Positions 17,033-25,522 of a stretch of 34,352 nucleotides of DNA are shown piece by piece. Position numbers and translations under genes: made by a program. The stretch is from Gammaproteobacteria bacterium (GTDB lineage Bacteria; Pseudomonadota; Gammaproteobacteria; Xanthomonadales; Xanthomonadaceae), in NCBI GenBank assembly GCA_026398715.1, contig JAPLSI010000269.1, positions 1 through 34,352 on the forward strand, given 5' to 3'. The notes under the pieces are model-generated. The model worked only from the letters and a program-made list of their open reading frames with translations. It made no database searches and had not been told where the DNA came from. The first letter of the stretch is position 1; every line of letters starts with the position of its first letter.

Positions 17033-18778
17033 TCATTCGCTGACGGCAACCGGCGCGCCTTCGCCGGTCAGGCGGCGGGCGCGATCGACCAGGTCCAGGA
17101 ACTCGGCGCGATAGCCCCAGGGGTCCTTGCCACCGGCCCTGGCGGCGAGGTTGCGCACGCCGTCCCAGTCGAACGCGCCGACATTCTTGCCGCCGCGCAG
17201 CAGGTCCGCATAAGCCGCGACTGCTGCCGACCAGCGCAGCCGATCGCTGGGCTGGGGGCGGATATCGGCCAGGCGCATCGGCGTTTCGATCAGCACGCTG
17301 CTGCTGTTGCCGGGCTTCTTGTAGCGCAGCCGGAGCAGGGCGATCTCGTCGCCCTTCGCGCCCGCATCGACGCGCTTGGCGTAGCGAAGCGGATCCACGC
17401 TGCCGGCTCCGGAACCGACCAGTGTGATTTCGTACAGGGCGGTCACGTCATGCCCCGCGCCGATCTCGCCGGCGTCCACCTTGTCGTTGTTGAAATCCTC
17501 GCGCCGCAAGGCGCGGTTTTCATAACCGATCAGGCGGTATTCGGCGACCACCGACGGATTGAATTCGACCTGGATCTTCACGTCCTGCGCGATGGTCAGC
17601 ATGGTCGATGACAACTCCTCCACCAGCACCTTGCGGCCTTCGTTGATCGAATCGATATAGGCATGGTTGCCGTCGCCGATGTCGGCCAGCTGTTCGGCCA
17701 TGGCATCGTTGTAGTTGCCCGTGCCAAAGCCAAGCGTGGTCAGGGCGATGCCCGACTTGCGCTGGTCTGCCACCATGGTTTCCAGCGCCTGCTGGTCCAC
17801 GGTGCCGACGTTGAAGTCGCCGTCGGTCGCCAGGATGACGCGATTGACTCCCTTGGCCAGGAAGGCGCTGCGCGCCATGGCGTAGGCCAGCTGCAGGCCT
17901 TCGCCACCATTGGTCGAACCACCGGCGGACAGGCGGTCCAGCGCGCCGAGGATCACGTCCTGGCGGTCGCCCGGCGTGGGTGGCAGCACCAGCCCGGCGC
18001 TGCCGGCATAGACGACGATGGACACGCGATCCTGCGGGCGCATCTGTCGCGCGAGTTCCGCGAAGCTCTTCTTGAGCAGCGGCAACTTGTCTTCGTCCTG
18101 CATCGAGCCGGAGGTGTCGATCAGGAACACCAGGTTGGCCGCAGGGATTTCAGCGGGCGCAACCCGATAGCCCTGGATGCCGACCTGCAGCAGTTGGCGG
18201 CGCGGGTTCCATGGCGCGGGTGCAATCTCGGTGCTGACCTTGAACGGCACCGAACGGTTGGCGGGCATCGGATAGCCGTAGTCGAAGTAGTTGATCATCT
18301 CCTCGGCGCGAACCGCGTCCGCAGGCGGGCGCTGGCCGGCCAGCAGCATGCGTCGCACATTGCTGTAGCTGCCGGTATCCACGTCGATGGAAAACGTGCT
18401 GACCGGATTGTCGGAAACCAGCTGGATCGGGTTGTCGGCGTGCCCTTCGTAATTCTCGGTGTTGGCTGGCTGCGCGGCGTTGACCACGACCATGCCGTGG
18501 ATCGAGGGCCGTGGCGGCGCCATCGGACTGGCCATGACTGCGATCGACTGCGGAGCGACCCGGCTGCGTTCCCGTCGTTGCGCACCCGCATCGGCTGCCA
18601 CCTTGCTGAACTGTTCGGCGGTCAGGACGGTGGTGCTCTCGACGGCGGCGACATCGATGGCGTTGACCGAGTCGGCAGGCACGACCTGCACTTCGTCGAG
18701 CTCGGCGCGGGGTTGCGGCTGCTGGCAACCAGCCAGCAGGGACAGTGAAATGGCGAGGCACAGCGGTGACAGGCGCAT
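17033..18778 (-). CDS. YfbK-like von Willebrand factor A domain lipoprotein
   Basis: A 581-residue predicted lipoprotein: lipobox LLAGC with Cys18, a disordered linker, then a peptide at 40-60 shared with the anti-sigma-like protein. Next comes the VWA N-terminal domain (about 114-205, with NPVSTFSIDVDTGSYSNVRR), the VWA domain with an intact MIDAS metal site (DTSGS 221-225, Thr289 in GGSTNGG, Asp319 in ATDGDFNVG), and a C-terminal DUF3520-type region. This matches E. coli YfbK architecture. MIDAS proteins bind protein partners through a divalent metal. It is the first gene of the sigma operon; an ACGGAG ribosome-binding site precedes the ATG. Confidence 0.93.
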   Translation of the reverse strand: MRLSPLCLAISLSLLAGCQQPQPRAELDEVQVVPADSVNAIDVAAVESTTVLTAEQFSKVAADAGAQRRERSRVAPQSIAVMASPMAPPRPSIHGMVVVNAAQPANTENYEGHADNPIQLVSDNPVSTFSIDVDTGSYSNVRRMLLAGQRPPADAVRAEEMINYFDYGYPMPANRSVPFKVSTEIAPAPWNPRRQLLQVGIQGYRVAPAEIPAANLVFLIDTSGSMQDEDKLPLLKKSFAELARQMRPQDRVSIVVYAGSAGLVLPPTPGDRQDVILGALDRLSAGGSTNGGEGLQLAYAMARSAFLAKGVNRVILATDGDFNVGTVDQQALETMVADQRKSGIALTTLGFGTGNYNDAMAEQLADIGDGNHAYIDSINEGRKVLVEELSSTMLTIAQDVKIQVEFNPSVVAEYRLIGYENRALRREDFNNDKVDAGEIGAGHDVTALYEITLVGSGAGSVDPLRYAKRVDAGAKGDEIALLRLRYKKPGNSSSVLIETPMRLADIRPQPSDRLRWSAAVAAYADLLRGGKNVGAFDWDGVRNLAARAGGKDPWGYRAEFLDLVDRARRLTGEGAPVAVSE

Positions 18779-18800
18779 GGTCGACTCCGTTTGTTGGGTT

Positions 18801-18841
18801 CGGCAGGGTGAACGTCCCTGCCGGCCAAACGGGGTTAATCC
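18801..18841 (-). promoter_or_regulatory. Possible ECF promoter and hairpin upstream of the VWA gene
   Basis: Reading the minus strand, GGATTAACC (18841-18833) and GGACGTTCA (18817-18809) place an AAC and a CGT 19 bases apart, close to the AAC/CGT pattern of many ECF promoters. The latter sits in the loop region of a perfect hairpin, CGGCAGGG-7-CCCTGCCG (18801-18823). There is no T-run, so the hairpin is not a terminator for xseA. Assignment as an autoregulated promoter is speculative. Confidence 0.35.
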
Positions 18842-18847
18842 ACGCGA

Positions 18848-20194
18848 TCAGCGCTTAGTGCCGACCTGGACTTCGATTTCACCGACGGCGAGCCGTGCTT
18901 CCAAAACCTGGCCCGGGCGGACCTGCGCCGCGTCGCGGATGACCACGCCGGTCGCAGGATCGCGAACAATGGCGTAGCCGCGCGACAGCGTGGCGAAAGG
19001 ACTGAGCGAATGCAGTGCGCGCGCCAGGCCCTGCAAGTGGATGCCGCGCTGGTTCACGTCACGCTGGGCTGCCGATCCCAGCCGCTGCCGAAGCACGTCG
19101 GCACGATGTTCGAGTGCCGCGAGCCGCAGGCGGGGATGCTGTTGTTCCAGCGCGCGGAGACGATCGCGCAGCCTTTGCGCGCGGGAATCGAGTACCAGCG
19201 CCTGCGCCGATTGCAGGCGCGCCAGCAGCAGCGCGAGCCGGTGCTGGCCGCGTTCGAGGCGCAACTGCGGGCGCAGTGCGCGAAGTTTCAGCGACGCCTG
19301 GTCGGCGCGTTGCGCCAGGCCTTCGCGCAGGCGCTGGATCGCGGCGTCCATGCGTCGCCGTGAATGTGCCAGCGAGGCGAGCATCTCCACGCGATCGGGA
19401 ACCATCAGTTCGGCCGCCGCCGATGGCGTTGGCGCGCGCAGGTCAGCCGCAAAGTCGGCCAGGCTGAAGTCCACTTCGTGGCCCACCGCTGAAACCACGG
19501 GTATGGGTGACGCGGCAATGGCGCGGGCCAGCGCTTCATCGTTGAACGACCACAGGTCCTCCAGCGAGCCGCCGCCGCGTGTCAAAAGGATCGAGTCGTA
19601 GCGGTTGCTGGCGATGGCGCGCGCCAGCATCGCGCGGATTTCCGCGGCGGCGCCGTCTCCCTGCACGGGCACCGGCAGCACGTCCACGTCCATCATCGGG
19701 AAGCGCCTGCCCAGCACGCTGAGGACATCGCGAACCGCTGCACCGGTCGGTGAGGTGATGACCGCGAGCCGGCCGATGAAGCGCGGCAGGGCACGCTTTC
19801 GATCGGCGTTGAACAGGCCTTCCGCCGCCAGCGCCTGCTTGAGGGCTTCGAAGGCGATGCGCAGCGCGCCTTCGCCGGCCTCTTCCATGTGCTCGAGCAC
19901 CAACTGGTATTCGCCGCGCGCCTCGTACAGCGTGACTCGCCCGCGCACCAGCACCAGCGCGCCATCGCGCGGCGCGAAGCGAAGGTACATGGCCTTTTGC
20001 TTGAACAGCGCGCAACGCACCTGCGCGCGGTCGTCCTTCAGTGTGAAGTACAGATGCCCCGACGCCGGACGCGAGAAATTGCTGATCTCGCCCTGCACCC
20101 AGACCTGGGCGAAGTTGCCTTCCAGCAGGTCGCGGGCCAGGGCGTTGAGTTGCGCCGGCTTCAGGATAGGACGTTCGCGCACCAGTTCAGTCAT
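18848..20194 (-). CDS. xseA: Exodeoxyribonuclease VII large subunit
   Basis: Catalytic subunit of the single-strand-specific exonuclease ExoVII (partner XseB). The 448 residues show the N-terminal OB-fold with [20 protein letters not shown] (31-50) and the catalytic core with [30 protein letters not shown] and [14 protein letters not shown], followed by long Arg/Leu/Ala-rich coiled coil and the C-terminal LSRGYAIV segment. The start is 45 bp after the PilV-type gene stop without a terminator, so read-through from the pilin operon is likely. xseB is not in the window. Confidence 0.97.
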   Translation of the reverse strand: MTELVRERPILKPAQLNALARDLLEGNFAQVWVQGEISNFSRPASGHLYFTLKDDRAQVRCALFKQKAMYLRFAPRDGALVLVRGRVTLYEARGEYQLVLEHMEEAGEGALRIAFEALKQALAAEGLFNADRKRALPRFIGRLAVITSPTGAAVRDVLSVLGRRFPMMDVDVLPVPVQGDGAAAEIRAMLARAIASNRYDSILLTRGGGSLEDLWSFNDEALARAIAASPIPVVSAVGHEVDFSLADFAADLRAPTPSAAAELMVPDRVEMLASLAHSRRRMDAAIQRLREGLAQRADQASLKLRALRPQLRLERGQHRLALLLARLQSAQALVLDSRAQRLRDRLRALEQQHPRLRLAALEHRADVLRQRLGSAAQRDVNQRGIHLQGLARALHSLSPFATLSRGYAIVRDPATGVVIRDAAQVRPGQVLEARLAVGEIEVQVGTKR

Positions 20195-20239
20195 CCGGCG
20201 ATTCTAACCGCGATCGGGCGGTCGGCCGGTCGGGCCGGA

Positions 20240-22825
20240 TCAGGGCGGACAGACGCCTGGCGTCACTGTCGGTATGGCGCTGCCTTTCCAGCCGCCCGAG
20301 CCCGTCAGGTCACTCGCGACATAGGTGCAGTTCGCTGCCGGCAGGTAGTCCGTGCCCGTGCTGGTGGTGATGTTGATGACGTCGTTCGCGCTGATGGCGG
20401 GCAGGCTTATGGTGGTGTATTCGGTCAGCGAACCATCGGGCGTCGACGGCGATCCTGTGGATGCCACCGCGAACGGACCGGCGACGGCGGCGCCGTTCAC
20501 GTCGACGCTGCCGACCGTGTAGTTCTTGCAGATGGTCTGCTTGTTGAGCAGGTAGTTGGTGTTGGTGCTGGTGCTCGTCAATACTTTCGTGCCGGAAGGT
20601 CCGGTGCAATTGAGCGTAGGGGATGTGCCCAGGAGGGTTTGCGCGTAGTTGTAGTTCTTGATGCGCATGGTCACGGGCACGCCGAACGCTACCGGGTTGG
20701 GCGTAACGACGATCGGATTGGGCAGGGTGAAACCACTGACGATGATGCCAGTCTGGTAGACGTACGACGAAGCCGGCGAGGTATCGACGACCGGGCGGGC
20801 GCCGCTGCTGAGCGGATAGGTGCCCAGGATCGCGACCTTGTAGGAAGCCGTCGTGCCGCCGCCGGACCCGCCCGCGATGACGAAGTTCTGGTGGTCGGTG
20901 ACCGCGCTGCCTTCGTCCGGATCGATGGTTGTGGACAGGGCGGCGAGCGTCGAATTTGACGGATGGATGCTCGCCGTGACGGCCGGCTGGTTGCCGGACG
21001 TTGCGCTGACCTGGATGCGCTGCACCAACCCGCGCACGGGCCGGCTCGGATCGATGGTCACCGTTGATCCATTCACTGTCGCGGTACAACCGTTTGCGGG
21101 TCCGCCGTCGGCGGCGGGCACGGTGCACTTGAGCAGGTTGTTGTAGACAAGTACGTCCTGTCCGCCCGCATCGGCCGGCTGCGCAGGTGTCCAGTTGGCA
21201 ATCTCGGTCAGGTTGATGGACGTGAAGGGAATCAGGCGCAAGACCGCTGCCTCCTTTTTTGCCAGTGTATTGGCACAACCGCCGACGCCCGCATCGATGG
21301 CGCACAAGGTCTTCGCCTGCACGATGGCGGCGATGACTTCCGGTTCCAGGTAATCGATGTACAGGCCGCGGTTGTGCAGCCATTTCTGCACGCCGTCCGC
21401 GATGCTGATGGTGGCCGGTTCATTGATCGACGTGCTGGGATACGTGGCGGGAACCGGATCCTCCAATGCTGCCACCACCGACCCTGTCAACGAGTTGTTG
21501 AGGGTCGTCGAACTGGTCGTGTTCACCAGTCGCGCGTCCAGCAGCTTCAGGGCGAAGGACTGGTAGTTGCTGGTCGCCTGCGTGGTGGGGATGTAGGGCG
21601 TCGTACTGTCGTCGTTTTTGGTTTCGAGCAGGTTTACCTGGTCGGTGTACGCGTCGGCGGTAACCCGATACACGCCGTCCACGCGAACCAAGCGGCACGA
21701 TTCTTCATACACTCCGGTGTTGGCCGAGCTGACCAGGTTGCCGCCGGAGTCGTGCCGGTAGTGCATGTGGCTGCTGCGACGCGGGTCGAACTTGGGTCCG
21801 CTGTTGCTGACGTCGACGCCGCCCACTTGATCGTGGTGGTCGCGACAGCAGGACGTGCAGTGCGCGCTTTCGTTGTCGGCCTGGGTCCAGCCCGCGGGTT
21901 GGGTGGTGATGGCGGGCTCCGGCGGCGTGTACCGATAGCCGTTCCAGTAGCTGGGTCGCCGCCCGGTGACGGAGTTATTGGCATTGGCGTAGCTGCAGGT
22001 GCAGCCGACCACGATTGTTTCGATCTTGGACTGGGCCGTCGCCGTTCCGCCACTGATGGCGCCGTAGGTAAGGATGTTGTAGCGGGTTTCCGCGACGCGG
22101 TAGTCGGCGCCGAGCAGGCGCGGCTGCGGATTGGTGGCGGCCGTGCTGGTGCCGTCCACGCTGCTGTCGCTGCTCAACGCAAGCGGAATCACGCCGTTGC
22201 CCACGCCATTGGTCAGTGTCGGGTCGTTGATGATGACTTCAACGGTGCGCGGGATGACGGCCGATCCGCTGCGGGAAATCAGCGCGCTGTCGCTGGGCGA
22301 CAGGGAGGCGATTGCATCTTCGAGTGCCACGGTCTGGCTGTTGCCATTGGTGTCCAACCAAGTGACGCGCACCTGGATCCGCTTGAACTCGTTGTCGTCC
22401 ACGTAGCCCGTGGAGGTGTTGCCATTGAACGGATTGGGCGTGTCGCCGGAGTCGCTTCCATAGGCCAGGAATTGTCGGTCGGCCGTTGCCGGATTGCCGT
22501 CCGGATTCCAGTTGTACGCAAAACGGGTAACTGTCCAGCCACGGGAATATTCAACGCCACCCACGTTTCCCGGCGTATCCGTGCCGTCGGTCAGCGACTG
22601 GTAGGACCGCACGCCGCGCACGTCGTTGAAGGTGCGCAGTTCCTCGAGCTTGTCCTTGGCCAGCGACAGCGCGACCGAATACGCCTTGGAGTCGCTGGAC
22701 GTGCGCACGATGGACATCTGCAGCGATGCCAACGCCAGCAGGCCGACGGACAGCACTGCTGCCGCCACCAGCACCTCGATCAGGCTGAAGCCACGCTGCA
22801 TCCGTAGGGGCGCGAATCGCTTCAT
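20240..22825 (-). CDS. pilV: Oversized PilV-like minor pilin with a Cys/His-rich segment
   Basis: An 861-residue prepilin-like protein; ordinary PilV-type proteins are about 150-200 residues. The type III signal is clear: basic leader, cleavage between Gly12 and Phe13 in QRGFSLIEVLV, Glu at +5 and a hydrophobic helix to about residue 36. The rest is secreted, Ser/Thr/Asn-rich. A Cys/His cluster lies at 275-377: CTC (275-277), HCTSCCRDHH (322-331), HMHYRH (353-358) and Cys377. The C-terminal third looks like a beta-sandwich with paired cysteines. It is the last pilin gene, 3 bp after the PilX-type gene. It may be an adhesive or metal-binding pilus tip component; that is inference. Confidence 0.85.
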   Translation of the reverse strand: MKRFAPLRMQRGFSLIEVLVAAAVLSVGLLALASLQMSIVRTSSDSKAYSVALSLAKDKLEELRTFNDVRGVRSYQSLTDGTDTPGNVGGVEYSRGWTVTRFAYNWNPDGNPATADRQFLAYGSDSGDTPNPFNGNTSTGYVDDNEFKRIQVRVTWLDTNGNSQTVALEDAIASLSPSDSALISRSGSAVIPRTVEVIINDPTLTNGVGNGVIPLALSSDSSVDGTSTAATNPQPRLLGADYRVAETRYNILTYGAISGGTATAQSKIETIVVGCTCSYANANNSVTGRRPSYWNGYRYTPPEPAITTQPAGWTQADNESAHCTSCCRDHHDQVGGVDVSNSGPKFDPRRSSHMHYRHDSGGNLVSSANTGVYEESCRLVRVDGVYRVTADAYTDQVNLLETKNDDSTTPYIPTTQATSNYQSFALKLLDARLVNTTSSTTLNNSLTGSVVAALEDPVPATYPSTSINEPATISIADGVQKWLHNRGLYIDYLEPEVIAAIVQAKTLCAIDAGVGGCANTLAKKEAAVLRLIPFTSINLTEIANWTPAQPADAGGQDVLVYNNLLKCTVPAADGGPANGCTATVNGSTVTIDPSRPVRGLVQRIQVSATSGNQPAVTASIHPSNSTLAALSTTIDPDEGSAVTDHQNFVIAGGSGGGTTASYKVAILGTYPLSSGARPVVDTSPASSYVYQTGIIVSGFTLPNPIVVTPNPVAFGVPVTMRIKNYNYAQTLLGTSPTLNCTGPSGTKVLTSTSTNTNYLLNKQTICKNYTVGSVDVNGAAVAGPFAVASTGSPSTPDGSLTEYTTISLPAISANDVINITTSTGTDYLPAANCTYVASDLTGSGGWKGSAIPTVTPGVCPP

Positions 22826-22828
22826 GGG

Positions 22829-24664
22829 CTAGAAACCCTGCTGCTTGTCGAGCCAACTGCCGGGCACGCGGGCGAAGCGCGCCTTGGTCGGCAGCTTGTT
22901 GGGATCGGTGTTGAGCGACGTATCGTCGTACACGATCACCGAGTTTCCGGTCATGCTGATATCGCCTTCCACGACCAGCGATCCGAAGATGGTGGCGCTT
23001 TGCATGTCCATGCGATAGCCCGACGACGCATTCTCGATGCCGATGTTGTCGGAATGCACGAACAACAGTCCGAACAGGATGGCGTTCTTCAGCACCGCTT
23101 CGCCGAACACGACGATGATGACGGGCGCGTTCTTCGAGCCAACAGTGCTGCCGTCGATCGAACAATTGCCCGTGACGTAATACAGCCCGTACGACGCGGA
23201 ACTGAACTGGTTGCTGGCGCAGTTGCCTTCGATGACCGTCGCGCCCAGGTCGTTGCGCAAGGCATAGTCCGCGCAATTCTGTGTGGGCGGCGAACCCGGC
23301 CCGCAGTTGGCCAGCGTGGTGCCGCTGATGTCGTGGTCGGCGACCACGTAGTTCACGCCGAAGATCCACTCGAACAGGGAATCGTCGGAGGCAGCGGAGG
23401 CGTTGGACAGCACGGTGTTCGGAGCTGCGCCCACCTGGCGGTCCAGTGCGATCGGCGTGCTGAGCGGATTGGTCACGTCCGACGGCCCGGCGCCCGGGAA
23501 GAACTGGATATCGGGGGGCCGGGGGCTGCCGGCCGCGCCGGCATTGTTGTCGCGGTCGAGCACATCGATGTTCTCGCGCTTGGTGCCGGCGGCAGAGCCC
23601 GACAGCCAGAAGTCGTCCTCGGATTTTGCGGAAGGGCAATGGCAGGGCGGCGAACTTCCGCTTTGCGGACAGATATCCTTGGCGCGCGCCAGCGTCGGCG
23701 ACGCTTCGCCTTTCATGAAGTCCTGGATGAAGCAGCTGGCGATGTTCGCCACGCCGCCGCCCGTGCTGTTCTCGACCTGCACGTCGTTGGGCGACCACAG
23801 CGAGCCTGGAAGTCCATAGCCGCCCGCATTGGGATTGGTGACGATGGTGATGGTGCCGCCTGTGCTGAGCAGGCCGGTGGCGATGAGGGGCACGGATGAA
23901 TTGGAATCGATGGCGCCAAGCGTCGCCCAGGTTTCCTTGATGGTGGCGCTGGAGGATTCGCCGGGCAGCACGACGTTGGCGATCAGGCTCACCGCAATGC
24001 GGTTGCCCTTGACCGGATCAGCGCGGCAGGCGGGGTTGGGCAGGCTGCTGTCGATCCGGCACAGCAGCGCGCGCACGGTCGTTTCGGCCGGGAACGCGGC
24101 CGTGCCACCAACGCCGACGCCAGGTGTCTCGAGCTTCACGGCATCGGGCATCAGTTGCTGGTACGGAATGGTCATTTGCGCCGCGCCGTTGCTTGCGTCC
24201 AGCCCATAGAAATACAGTTGCCCGCGGCGTCCACCGATGCCCGCGGTGGTCGGATAATCGCCGGACGCGCTTGCGTCGCGTTCGGTCATGCACGGATGCG
24301 GCGTGCCGTCGCTGAGGGTGGGAATGTTTGGAAAGCCGGTGACTGTCGAGCACAGCACCCACTTGCGCCCCGTGCTCGCGTTGGCCGCAAGCCATCCGCC
24401 CGTGGTGGCAGTGCCTGCCGTACGCGAGATGATGTAGTCGCGATTGGCCTTCAGGAATTCGCCGGCCAGGTTGATGCTGTACTCGGCGGCCTGTTCGACC
24501 AGGCGGGAGCGGTTTTCGTTGGTGGCGGTGCGTTGTTCGAAGAAGGCGACGTGCGTCGAATACAACACGACGATGGTCAGGATGCCCAGGATCACAAGCG
24601 CGACCAGCAGTGTGGCCAGGCCGCGCTGACGCTTGAAGCAGATCGCTTTTGTCGGACGACGCAT
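22829..24664 (-). CDS. pilX: Oversized PilX-like minor pilin
   Basis: A 611-residue protein with the PilX-type N-terminus: a basic leader ending in KRQRG, a hydrophobic helix (LATLLVALVILGILTIVVL) and then NENRSRLVEQAAEYSINLAGEFLKANRDY. Common PilX proteins are about 150-200 residues, so some 400 residues are additional. They carry several cysteine clusters, including CPQSGSSPPCHC and a later C-x7-C type pair, and a C-terminal stretch of short hydrophobic repeats (YYVTGNCSIDGS, ILFGLLFVHSDN, ATIFGSLVVEGD) that reads like a right-handed beta-helix. The ATG at 24664 leaves a normal short leader; it is 32 bp after pilW. Confidence 0.82.
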   Translation of the reverse strand: MRRPTKAICFKRQRGLATLLVALVILGILTIVVLYSTHVAFFEQRTATNENRSRLVEQAAEYSINLAGEFLKANRDYIISRTAGTATTGGWLAANASTGRKWVLCSTVTGFPNIPTLSDGTPHPCMTERDASASGDYPTTAGIGGRRGQLYFYGLDASNGAAQMTIPYQQLMPDAVKLETPGVGVGGTAAFPAETTVRALLCRIDSSLPNPACRADPVKGNRIAVSLIANVVLPGESSSATIKETWATLGAIDSNSSVPLIATGLLSTGGTITIVTNPNAGGYGLPGSLWSPNDVQVENSTGGGVANIASCFIQDFMKGEASPTLARAKDICPQSGSSPPCHCPSAKSEDDFWLSGSAAGTKRENIDVLDRDNNAGAAGSPRPPDIQFFPGAGPSDVTNPLSTPIALDRQVGAAPNTVLSNASAASDDSLFEWIFGVNYVVADHDISGTTLANCGPGSPPTQNCADYALRNDLGATVIEGNCASNQFSSASYGLYYVTGNCSIDGSTVGSKNAPVIIVVFGEAVLKNAILFGLLFVHSDNIGIENASSGYRMDMQSATIFGSLVVEGDISMTGNSVIVYDDTSLNTDPNKLPTKARFARVPGSWLDKQQGF

Positions 24665-24696
24665 GATTTCTGGAATGTTCTGTTCTCGTGCGCGAG

Positions 24697-25518
24697 TCAG
24701 GTCCCGGGGGCAGTATCGCACAGCGTTCCGGTGGTATCGGGCGTGCTGGACGCGGCCACCGGGCGCAGGCATTCGGCCCGGACGCGAACGCTGCTCTGCA
24801 TTTCGCGGGCGTATTCGTTGGCGCCAACCAGCACGCCGCTCATGGTGAGTTCCAGGTCACGGATCTTCGAGCCGTGGCTTACTGCGGTGGGCGGGTTCCA
24901 CAGCGAACTGTCGATGATCCGGAACCGTGTGATGTCCAGCTGCAGGGGATCGCTGAGTGGACACCACCCGGTTCCGGCGTTGCAACTGGCCGGATAGCTG
25001 GCGTAGTCGGGACCGTCGGCGTCGCAATCGAGCGATGTCGCAGCGGCGCTCGATTGTGCGACTTCCATCACGCCGACCAGCTTGCCATTGACGGTGCGGG
25101 TCATGCGGCGAATGGCGTGCAACTCGCCACCGGCGGTGTCGAGACGTCCCGGCCCCGTGGTCGTGCCGTTGCCGGCCGTCTTGCTGTCGTAGGCGTAGAT
25201 GACGCAGCTGTTGTCGGCTTCCTTGCGCACGACCTTGATCGATGCGAAGGGCGAGGTGGTGTTGTTGCTGGCGGTAAGCGCGATGTACTTCATCGCGTTT
25301 TCGTCGTAGCCGGCGCGGCGCAGTTCGCGCGTTACGAAGTCCATGTTGCTGCGCAGGTCCTGGTTGAAACGCGCCGAGCGCACGAAGTCGGTATTGCTGT
25401 CGAGGCTGGACAGCACGAAGGCGACCGCCGCGCCGGAAACGACCAAGCCCGGAACTACCGAGACCATCAGTTCGATCAGGCCGAAGCCGCGCGAGGGGAG
25501 GGAAGGCATCATGCGCAT
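24697..25518 (-). CDS. pilW: PilW-like minor pilin
   Basis: A 273-residue prepilin-like protein. The leader ends PSRG and is followed by FGLIELMVS, with cleavage expected between Gly11 and Phe12 and Glu at +5, then a hydrophobic helix (VVPGLVVSGAAVAFVLSSL) and the PilW-typical ARFNQDLRSNMDFVTRELRRAGY. The remaining domain has a Cys pair (CDADGPDYASYPASCNAGTGWC region) and a C-terminal Cys near the end. It would join FimT, PilX and PilV in priming type IV pilus assembly. It starts 4 bp after fimT. Confidence 0.88.
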   Translation of the reverse strand: MRMMPSLPSRGFGLIELMVSVVPGLVVSGAAVAFVLSSLDSNTDFVRSARFNQDLRSNMDFVTRELRRAGYDENAMKYIALTASNNTTSPFASIKVVRKEADNSCVIYAYDSKTAGNGTTTGPGRLDTAGGELHAIRRMTRTVNGKLVGVMEVAQSSAAATSLDCDADGPDYASYPASCNAGTGWCPLSDPLQLDITRFRIIDSSLWNPPTAVSHGSKIRDLELTMSGVLVGANEYAREMQSSVRVRAECLRPVAASSTPDTTGTLCDTAPGT

Positions 25519-25522
25519 GGCT

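Noticed and set aside
18801..18823. Hairpin after xseA as a rho-independent terminator
   Set aside because: xseA is transcribed leftwards and the stem has no T-run on either strand; it was kept only as a possible regulatory hairpin.
21374..22807. Long plus-strand frame antisense to the PilV-type gene
   Set aside because: The minus strand carries a clear prepilin signal and fits the operon; the plus-strand frame is Gly/Val/Arg-rich noise.
20240..22825. CTSCCRDHH as a c-type heme site
   Set aside because: It does not contain the CxxCH motif; the Cys is followed by Cys and then Arg, so heme attachment is not supported, only possible metal or disulfide bonding.
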